A stretch of 7,057 nucleotides of DNA from Pirellulales bacterium (lineage in GTDB: Bacteria > Planctomycetota > Planctomycetia > Pirellulales > Thermoguttaceae): contig JAUWHT010000158.1 in NCBI GenBank assembly GCA_030605745.1, forward strand, positions 1 to 7,057, written 5' to 3'. The notes beneath the pieces are model-generated. The model ran no database searches and had not been told where the DNA came from. It worked only from the letters and a program-made list of their open reading frames with translations. Shown one piece after another: positions 1 through 5,417 of the stretch; within the stretch, counting starts at the first letter, position 1, and each line of letters starts with the position of its first letter. The translations under genes and the position numbers were made by a program.

Positions 1-112
1 CGACCTCACGGTCGCCGCCGCATAGCTCGGGGCCGGGATGGTTCGCTAGACCTTTCCCGTACGACTCTTTCATTCGCGACTCCATGCCGGTTTATCCCGG
101 CGCTTTCTCTGA

Positions 113-163
113 CCCCAAAACTCCCCCCTCCCAAAACTCCCCCAAAACTCCCCAAAACTCCCT
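113..163. repeat. AAAACTCCC tandem repeat, G4-prone minus strand
   Basis: Four copies of AAAACTCCC start at 117, 133, 144 and 154, separated by runs of C. On the minus strand this reads as six runs of three or more G, mostly separated by AGTTTT. That satisfies the usual pattern for an intramolecular G-quadruplex (four or more G-runs with loops of up to seven bases). It lies about 100 bases upstream of the toxin remnant. A regulatory role is possible but not shown; it could equally be slippage-prone spacer DNA. Confidence 0.75.
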
Positions 164-200
164 CTAACGACTAACGAGGCTCTGACGCCAAAATGCCCCC

Positions 201-229
201 TTGATCCGGTTTCGGACTTGTGTGAGAAT
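201..229 (+). promoter_or_regulatory. Weak candidate promoter for toxin remnant
   Basis: TTGATC at 201-206 resembles a -35 box. Seventeen bases later GAGAAT (224-229) is a poor -10 box, but it is preceded by TGT at 221-223, which would make it an extended -10. It lies about 30 bases upstream of the toxin start. This rests on motif matching alone; the -10 matches consensus at only half its positions. Confidence 0.25.
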
Positions 230-258
230 AAGGCTGATTGCTTATGGGTAGTAGGATA

Positions 259-534
259 ATGCAGAAGCGCGTTTACATCGAGACGACCATACCAAGCTTC
301 TACTATACATCGAGTGCGGACACCGAGTCCATCGCTCGGATGAACTGGACCCGCCAGTGGTGGCAAGAATATGCCAGCCAATTCAGGCTTGTCTCCAGCC
401 CCGTGGTCATCGCCGAGTTGCGTCGAGGGACGGGTGAGAAGAAGGAATCGCGAATCGCGCTGCTCAAGGATAATGAACTATATCCGTCACGAAATCTCGT
501 TGGAATGTGGGCACGATGTCCACAGCCTGGTTAG
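259..534 (+). pseudogene. Truncated PIN-domain (VapC-like) toxin
   Basis: The first 70 or so residues look like the start of a VapC-family PIN ribonuclease, the toxin of type II toxin-antitoxin pairs. The opening strand is VYIETTIPSFYY, with Glu8 in the place of the first metal-binding acid. SSPVVIAELRRG follows, with Glu53 as the second acid. PIN toxins of this kind are usually about 130-160 residues and carry further acidic residues in the second half. Here the similarity stops near residue 70 (about position 468) and the frame runs into unrelated residues before TAG, giving only 91 residues. Half of the active site is therefore missing and nuclease activity is unlikely. I chose ATG 259 because the family start (xKRVYIETT) begins there and AGGA lies just upstream at 253-256. 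A TTG at 238 is in frame but adds only MLMGSRI. No complete antitoxin is adjacent. Confidence 0.7.
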
Positions 535-541
535 GTACTAG
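473..541 (+). pseudogene. Tiny ORF, possible antitoxin N-terminal remnant
   Basis: A 22-codon frame, +1 relative to the toxin, starts at ATG 473 with AGGA at 467-470 and ends at TAG 539. Its peptide begins MNYIRHEIS and ends GHDVHSLVRY. From memory this resembles the beginning of short proteins encoded beside PIN toxins in planctomycetes, but I could not check. It starts almost exactly where the toxin's similarity ends, so the two look like the halves of a deletion or recombination junction. It may instead be a chance frame; its start is better supported than its function. Confidence 0.3.
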
Positions 542-602
542 TCCTGGCCCGGTAGGGCAGACCATCGCTGATCGGGCCGTCACAGTAAGGGCACCTAGGA
601 AG

Positions 603-3600
603 ATGATCCACAGGCAACGGATAGCGGCAGTGTTGGCCGTGTTGGGTTGGCTTGTGGCCGGGGCGGCCTCGGCTCCTGCTGAGGAACACGTCCTGACTGC
701 GCATCGCGATGAGTTGCTTTTTCAGCACGTGGTCGATGAATACCAGGCCCGGCCGGTCACCTTCGCCGCACTGGCAAAGCAGTTCCTGCTCTGCGAATGG
801 ACGCTCGGCAACGGCAAAGTGCTGGCGTACGGCAACCAGATCGACCTCTCACCGGACTCGCCGCACCGCGCTAACGCTATCCGCTTCGTGCACAACGTGA
901 TCCGCCACCTCACCGCCGGCAAGGAGAGCCCCGCCGTGGCTGTCGTGGCGCCTTTCGGCACGCTCAAACACCGTTTCGCGGAAGCCGAACCCGTGCCGCA
1001 CTCGCTGCTGACCGACGACCCGGGCAAGGTCTGCCTGGACCTGTGGGGGTGGTATACGACGACTCGTTATCAGCGCTTGAATCAGCGCATCGTGACGCCG
1101 GACTACATCAAGAAGCGGGCGATCGACGAGAGCTATAAGTGGGGCGCAAACCTTGTGGAACTCTGCTATTATGGCGGCTACCATTGTGACGGCTACCACC
1201 TTCAGCCACGCGCGGGCTGGACCAAGGAAGGCACCGCCGCGCTTCATCGCCACATCCACTCGCGCGACATGGTCGTACAGTGGGTTACTCATCTTGGTAT
1301 TGAGCTAAGAAGAGGCAACAAGGAGTTCACAATCGCAATCGACGCGCTGCGTTCGCTTGGCCGCGAGCAGCTCGATTCGCTCCACACGCCGGCCGGCGAG
1401 CTGCTCGACGGCATCGGGAGCGAACAGTGGTCCACCATATGGCCCCTGTTGTTCAACAAGTGCATGTGGCCCTACAGCCCGTTCATGTATTCCTACACCG
1501 ACAACCACATGTTTGACGAAACGCTGCCGAACGAGATGGACGTGAGCGCGTCGAACGGATTCGGCACGGACGACCAGACGTCGGGATATCACCAACTGCA
1601 CGCAGAAATCCGTAAGCGCTACGGGCTTCAGTTCTGGGGCAGCCAGGCGGAATGCCGGTCCCAGAATTGTTCAGAAGAATGGTGGCCTAAATATGCTGAA
1701 TTTGGTGGTCTCGGAGTGCCGGATTGGGTACTCAAGCAAGTCAACGATCAGTTCCGCCTCCGGGCGCGGGTGCGTGGAACCAGGAACGTTTCCCCATCAG
1801 CAATTTGGTGGATCAACGAGGCAGACACGGTCTGCCCGGACGAGAATCGACCGTACGTGTACGGAATTAGTCAAGACCCAATTAAGTGTGCGGTTACCGC
1901 GAAACTTACAGGACTTGGCAAAGGCGGCAAAGTAACCTTCAACGGCCGGCAGTTACCTCAGCGTTATCCGTATCCGAGCCAGACCGCGTTCATCCAAAAC
2001 AACTATTTGCGCGTCCTCTTGCTGCACGACCAAGACAAAGCCATCGTGCTGCACGACCTGGAGCGGCTGGCTCACTACGACGGGAATTCGTGCTCCGTGC
2101 CCGTGTGCGATCCGTTTTGTCAGACGTTGCTGCTTTCCAACGACAAGCCCGGCAAAGCGACATCCATCGCGTTCCAACACGTGGAGCCCGCCGGCTACAA
2201 CGCGGTCTTGCGTGCGCGGCTGAGATTGGACTTCGGCGAACGTCAGGTTGAGGAGACCCGCACGTTTACCGCAATCAACGACACGCCCTACGTTCGCGTC
2301 AAGATCGAGCGCACAGTCACCCCCGGCCCGGTGGCGTTGGGCACACGCCTGGGCCTTCCGGCCTACGACAGACTGGTGTTCGGCCAATCCGTCCACGAGC
2401 GCTCGGGAAGCCTCCCCGTTGCCGACATCGTGAAATTCACCGATAGTTCGGGCACGTATCCCGACCTCGTGCTCATGATCCTGGCAAGGGGCCGCCTCGC
2501 CACCATGCGCTGGGAGCCAAAAAAGGCCCTTACCCTTCAGTCGCAGCCGACGCGAAATGATAGCTTCGAGGTGGCCTTGGTAGTGCCGGGAGGGCTGTAC
2601 GATGATGAGGGTCTTCGACACTTGCACGAGTTCCTGGCCAAACCTGGAGAACGCCTTGCGCTCGGGCCGCAAGGGGAGGCCGTGGTCAGGAACGAGCTTC
2701 CCATTCCGCTGGTCAAGGTCGTCCGCGTGATGGGAGGAGGTGCGCATCCTTATCAGCTTTACGAGTTCGACCGTTGGACTTTCCGCGGCGCGCAGCCAAG
2801 CCTGGTTCATAAGGGTGAAGATTACTTGAAGTGTTACCTCCCCCCGATGGGCAGCGTGCGAATTGTGCGTTACGGTTTTCTGGACGACGTCGCCAAGCCT
2901 GGATGGGGTTGTCAATATACGGTGGCGCTGCGCGGTTGTCGTCGACAAGGCAATCGGTGCAGCATCGCGGCCGAGGTGAAAGATATCACCTCCTTCCTTT
3001 TCGCGCCGCGCGTGCAGTTTAAGAATCCGGTCTCTGGCGTGCTTTTGAACGGCAACGACTGGCGCTACTTCAATGGGCAACACGTCTTTCTGCCGAACCG
3101 CCGCGGGCAGTATCAGATTGAGGTTGTCGAAGGCCAAGCCGAGCGGCCCCATTTGGCACGGACCTTCGCTCACATCGAAAGCGCCTCTTGGCAAGATGGA
3201 CGCCTCAGTTTTGAAGCTCGCCTCCCGGAATGGGTCCAGGGCATTCCTGAGGACTTCTATTTTGCCGCGCTCATCCGACACCGCGGGCAGACTCTGATCG
3301 GTTTAGAGAACGCCGAACTGGTCAGGGCGGCCGAGTCTACCGCCTCAATCGTACGTTTCAAGCCGGGAACTGTCTCGCTCACGTTTGGCAAACCGGTCCC
3401 AGGCAAATCGGTGCGACAGATCGATCCGGACGCCGAGATCGAAGACTACCTTTCCCGATTCTCAGCCAAGGACTTGCTGCGCTACACCAAGCCGTTCAAC
3501 GCAGAGCTTGTGTCTTTGCGGGCCGGGAGCGCGACCAAGTCGGCGCTCGCCTGCTGCGACGTGTTCGTCTGGAATCACTTCTTTCTCGATTCACTCCCCG

Positions 3601-4202
3601 CCGCCGCGACGCCGGCGGCTATCGAAGCGCTCCGGGAGTATGTTCAGCAAGGAGGCGGGCTATTCCTCATGGGCAACGCCGTGCGGTTGCTGCCGCAGTT
3701 GACAGGGTGCAACATGGACAAGGTGAGGACCCTACATCTCGGTCATAAGTTGCCCGGAACCCGCCAGAATTTGTCCAGAAGCATCCGGCATTTTGGGGTC
3801 GAGCCCGTTGCCGAGGCCCATGCGATCTTTCGCGGCCTAAGGGCCATCCAGCCCGAGGGTAGAACGTACCCACTTATCGTGCCGGGTGGATTTGATATTC
3901 TCAAACGAGTGGTGTGGCAAACGCCCGCGGATGCCAATGACAAGGGAACCTGCCTGGCAAAGATGCACGTCGAGTTCAAGGGAGACAAATCCCCGCAGGA
4001 GCCCGCGCTTGAATCTTCCCCTGTATTATGGGAATGGCGGCTCGGCCGGGGCAAGATCGTGGCCTATGCCTGCGGATTGCGCTTCGCTCTTGGCTCGCCT
4101 GAGAGATGGAAGCCCTCGGATAATTCGCTTGCTTTTGTGCAGAACATCGTGCGGTACTTGGCCAATGGCAAGAAAGAGATTCGGGTGGGGATCATCTGGT
4201 AG
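603..4202 (+). CDS. Large secreted protein, amidotransferase-like C-terminal domain
   Basis: The protein has about 1,199 residues and I do not recognise a named family. Start: ATG 603 opens a convincing signal peptide (HRQR, then IAAVLAVLGWLVAGAA, cleavage near ASA at 22-24), with AGGAAG directly upstream. In-frame starts at 507 and 516 would bury that signal under 30 non-protein-like residues. Residues 31-108 resemble the second half of a ThuA/class I glutamine-amidotransferase-like domain. Residues about 165-410 look like a TIM-barrel glycosidase-type region (AIDESYKWGANLVEL, GELLDGIGSEQW, tryptophan-rich segments), but I cannot name catalytic residues. Residues about 420-940 are beta-rich and could be sandwich or carbohydrate-binding modules. 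Residues about 953-1190 form a full amidotransferase-like domain (DVFVWNHFF, LREYVQQGGGLFLMGN, WEWRLGRGKIVAYACG) without an evident nucleophilic cysteine. A role in extracellular or periplasmic polysaccharide handling is an inference. The 3' end faces minus-strand remnants; no terminator is visible. Confidence 0.85.
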   Translation: MIHRQRIAAVLAVLGWLVAGAASAPAEEHVLTAHRDELLFQHVVDEYQARPVTFAALAKQFLLCEWTLGNGKVLAYGNQIDLSPDSPHRANAIRFVHNVIRHLTAGKESPAVAVVAPFGTLKHRFAEAEPVPHSLLTDDPGKVCLDLWGWYTTTRYQRLNQRIVTPDYIKKRAIDESYKWGANLVELCYYGGYHCDGYHLQPRAGWTKEGTAALHRHIHSRDMVVQWVTHLGIELRRGNKEFTIAIDALRSLGREQLDSLHTPAGELLDGIGSEQWSTIWPLLFNKCMWPYSPFMYSYTDNHMFDETLPNEMDVSASNGFGTDDQTSGYHQLHAEIRKRYGLQFWGSQAECRSQNCSEEWWPKYAEFGGLGVPDWVLKQVNDQFRLRARVRGTRNVSPSAIWWINEADTVCPDENRPYVYGISQDPIKCAVTAKLTGLGKGGKVTFNGRQLPQRYPYPSQTAFIQNNYLRVLLLHDQDKAIVLHDLERLAHYDGNSCSVPVCDPFCQTLLLSNDKPGKATSIAFQHVEPAGYNAVLRARLRLDFGERQVEETRTFTAINDTPYVRVKIERTVTPGPVALGTRLGLPAYDRLVFGQSVHERSGSLPVADIVKFTDSSGTYPDLVLMILARGRLATMRWEPKKALTLQSQPTRNDSFEVALVVPGGLYDDEGLRHLHEFLAKPGERLALGPQGEAVVRNELPIPLVKVVRVMGGGAHPYQLYEFDRWTFRGAQPSLVHKGEDYLKCYLPPMGSVRIVRYGFLDDVAKPGWGCQYTVALRGCRRQGNRCSIAAEVKDITSFLFAPRVQFKNPVSGVLLNGNDWRYFNGQHVFLPNRRGQYQIEVVEGQAERPHLARTFAHIESASWQDGRLSFEARLPEWVQGIPEDFYFAALIRHRGQTLIGLENAELVRAAESTASIVRFKPGTVSLTFGKPVPGKSVRQIDPDAEIEDYLSRFSAKDLLRYTKPFNAELVSLRAGSATKSALACCDVFVWNHFFLDSLPAAATPAAIEALREYVQQGGGLFLMGNAVRLLPQLTGCNMDKVRTLHLGHKLPGTRQNLSRSIRHFGVEPVAEAHAIFRGLRAIQPEGRTYPLIVPGGFDILKRVVWQTPADANDKGTCLAKMHVEFKGDKSPQEPALESSPVLWEWRLGRGKIVAYACGLRFALGSPERWKPSDNSLAFVQNIVRYLANGKKEIRVGIIW

Positions 4203-4622
4203 AATGACCTCGCCACTGTTGGTCCACACACCGATGGGCGAGCCTTCCGCGTTGCAGTAGGATTCGAGTTGTTGGCGTTCGTCGCGGCGTTTGGGCTTCT
4301 TGCATTCGACGATGATATAGCCCGCCTCCGGATCGTCCTTATCGAAGACAACGACGTCGGCGCGCTTTTCAGCCATCGTGGAGCCAAAGTAAACGCCTTT
4401 CTCGACGTCGATTCTGTCCTTGGGATAGCCGTAGTCGTCGATGAGTTTGCGGAGGTAGAGTTGGCGGACGATCTCTTCGAGCTTGGCGGGCCGGTTCTTG
4501 CTGGAAACGTAGCACTTCAGATATGGTTTGCCCCCCTTCTCTATGATTTTCAGAGCGTCGATTTCGCTCTGTGTGAACAGGTCAAGCGTGTACCGAGTTC
4601 TAAATGGCCATTTGTCATTCGT
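4026..4622 (-). pseudogene. HsdR N-terminal nuclease-domain fragment
   Basis: Read on the minus strand from 4622 downward, this frame matches the N-terminal domain of type I restriction subunit R (HSDR_N type). Segments include KPYLKCYVSSKNRPAKLEEIV, then LIDDYGYPKDRIDVEKGVYFGS, then EKRADVVVFDKDDPEAGYII. The PD-(D/E)XK signature is present: Asp in RAD (4356-4358), Glu-Cys-Lys (4299-4307) and the QxxxY motif (4257-4271). The intact family continues into longer restriction or methylation proteins, or ends as a small stand-alone protein. Here clear similarity ends near 4203, possibly 4152, and the frame then runs antisense through the end of the secreted-protein gene to a stop at 4026. Upstream there is no ATG, GTG or TTG between the stop at 4623 and ATG 4376, which lies inside the domain. 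The gene has therefore lost its start. A product beginning at 4376 would lack the conserved LYLRKLIDDYGYP part. Remnant is the best reading. Confidence 0.75.
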
Positions 4623-4643
4623 TCATTCGTGCTTCGTCATTCC
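4614..4643. repeat. TCATTCGT repeat cluster
   Basis: TCATTCGT occurs twice in exact tandem (4615-4622 and 4623-4630), followed by GCTTCG and a third partial copy TCATTCC (4637-4643). GTCATTC recurs at 4614 and 4636. The minus strand reads as runs of GAATGA/CGAATGA. I recall similar repeats between planctomycete genes, but that is memory. The cluster contains the stop codon of the TPR fragment (TCA on the plus strand at 4623-4625) and lies exactly between the two minus-strand gene remnants. Confidence 0.7.
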
Positions 4644-4858
4644 CTCGATGCGGTTTTGTGCTTCGGCCGCGGCTCGGCTTTCCGGATAGGTTTGGATCAA
4701 CTCTTGGTAGAGCCAGACTGCTTCTTGGGGCCGGTCGAGCTTCTGAAGTGAGCGGCCGGCATCCACAGGGCGGCGGCGGCCAGGGTGCGGTGCTGGGGAT
4801 AGAGGATGGCCACGCGCAACAGGGCCAGGGCGGTTTGCTCCCATCTCTGCCGATGGAC
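4623..4858 (-). pseudogene. Frameshifted C-terminal end of a TPR protein
   Basis: The minus strand encodes the end of a tetratricopeptide-repeat protein in two frames. From 4858 down to about 4763 one frame gives HRQRWEQTALALLRVAILYP and then QHRTLAAAALW. From about 4763 down to 4623 another gives DAGRSLQKLDRPQEAVWLYQ, then ELIQTYPESRAAAEAQNRIE, then GMTKHE and TGA. Joining them needs one extra base at about 4760-4765. The result is a normal TPR helix pair (GRSLQKL, EAVWLYQELI, the closing YP). The first frame has a stop at 4898-4900 and no start, so only a C-terminal piece survives. TPR units mediate protein binding; nothing shows the partner. The shift could be a sequencing error, but the missing N-terminal part cannot be. 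Similarity above about 4857 is not convincing. Confidence 0.7.
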
Positions 4859-4954
4859 GAAAAACGGGACAGGTCCGATATTGGCAAGATAGGGGATTTA
4901 TCGGCGGCTGTTGCCATCACGCTGCGGAGATGCTTGGGCCGCGCTTCTTATCTT

Positions 4955-5030
4955 ACCACGGAGGCACAGAGAACACGGAGATTACTGGTTCAATAAGAAC
5001 TTCTCTCCGTGTCCTCAGTGCCTCCGTGGT
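4955..5030. repeat. 26-bp inverted repeat (CCACGGAGGCAC type)
   Basis: The left arm (4955-4980) begins ACCACGGAGGCAC and ends ACACGGAG. The right arm (5005-5030) is its reverse complement with two mismatches, 24 of 26 paired, around a 24-base loop. Transcribed in either direction it would form a strong hairpin, but no T-run follows, so it is not a classical intrinsic terminator. I recall very similar sequences as interspersed palindromes in many bacterial genomes, which makes a dispersed REP-like element more likely than a gene-specific site. It sits between the TPR remnant and the leader of the sigma gene. Confidence 0.85.
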
Positions 5031-5414
5031 GAACTGAATGCGGCTTATGCAAGTCTCCCACGCCGTTGAAGCCGTGGTCACTGGTACTTAGACCGTGACC
5101 GACGCGATGGCCGGTTTTGCTTTGTCAAAGGAACGCTCACGTTGGCTCCGCGACTGCAAGGAGCTTGGTGTTTCAGAAATGCGACACCGATTGTCTCAGG
5201 GCGTTGAGCAAAGGCAACGTGCTGGGCTGCGTGCGGGTGCGGTTGGGCGGTGATCTTGTCGTGTAAGTTCTTTGCTGGCAGCAGGTTGCGCTTCTGCTGC
5301 GGCGTGCCCTGTCGGCTTTGGCACTCGACGTGCGTTTCTGGTGCCTCGCCACGTTCCGGTGTACCGGTCGTCTCTTGTCTTCTAAGAGCCGCTTCCCCTT
5401 TCGAGGATTGCACC
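5031..5414 (+). other. Non-coding leader upstream of sigma factor gene
   Basis: About 380 bases without a supportable gene. Besides the hairpin at 5076-5100 there is a 48-codon frame starting at ATG 5107 and ending at TGA 5251. It has no clear ribosome-binding site and no recognisable product, so I do not call it. The frame of the sigma gene stays open back to GTG 5250, but residues encoded at 5250-5414 are rich in Cys, Ser and Arg and do not look like sigma sequence. No convincing -35/-10 pair stands out, so the promoter cannot be placed. Confidence 0.5.
5076..5100 (+). other. Hairpin upstream of sigma factor gene
   Basis: GGTCAC (5076-5081), a bulged T, then GGT pairs with ACC (5092-5094) and GTGACC (5095-5100) around the six-base loop ACTTAG: nine pairs with one bulge. 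No T-run follows, so termination is unlikely. It could be an operator-like dyad or an RNA structure in a leader, but position alone does not decide. Confidence 0.45.
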
Positions 5415-5417
5415 TTG
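5403..5417 (+). promoter_or_regulatory. Ribosome-binding site deciding a TTG start
   Basis: GAGGA at 5403-5407 stands seven bases before TTG at 5415-5417. This is the only in-frame start candidate between GTG 5250 and the conserved region 1.2 with both a good Shine-Dalgarno sequence and good spacing. No ATG occurs in frame until inside region 1.2. Confidence 0.7.

Larger units (their letters stand above)
1..237. other. Non-coding left flank
   Basis: I see no supportable gene here. One forward frame ends in a TAG at 23-25 and could be the tail of a gene cut by the window edge, but seven codons are too few to judge. A 5-bp hairpin (CGACC/GGTCG) lies at 1-14 and another (GCCGG/CCGGC) at 86-101, followed by a pyrimidine-rich stretch. 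The second could be a weak terminator but lacks a clear T-run. The C-rich repeat at 113-163 is described separately. The minus-strand open frame crossing this region is built largely from that repeat and is not protein-like. Confidence 0.6.

Noticed and set aside
113..163. CRISPR-like array
   Set aside because: The units are nine bases with spacers of one to seven bases, far too short for CRISPR repeats and spacers.
70..381. 103-codon minus-strand frame across the C-rich repeat and toxin start
   Set aside because: Its GSFGEFWGSFGRGEFWG section is simply the translated repeat, and the rest is antisense to the toxin.
546..578. GGCCCG/CGGGCC inverted repeat before the secreted gene
   Set aside because: Six pairs around a 21-base loop in GC-rich DNA is expected by chance.
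1953..3281. 442-codon open frame on the minus strand inside the large secreted gene
   Set aside because: It is antisense to a frame with a signal peptide and recognisable domains. Its composition is that of a high-GC shadow and I recognise no domain in it.
4269..4751. 160-codon plus-strand frame between the secreted gene and the repeat region
   Set aside because: It is the exact register complement of the HsdR and TPR fragments, whose minus-strand motifs are clear; the plus-strand peptide has none.
4955..5030. Intrinsic terminator
   Set aside because: The stem is strong but no T-run follows on either strand and the loop is 24 bases.
5107..5253. 48-codon plus-strand frame in the sigma leader
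   Set aside because: No ribosome-binding site, no recognisable product and no sign of conservation from a single sequence.
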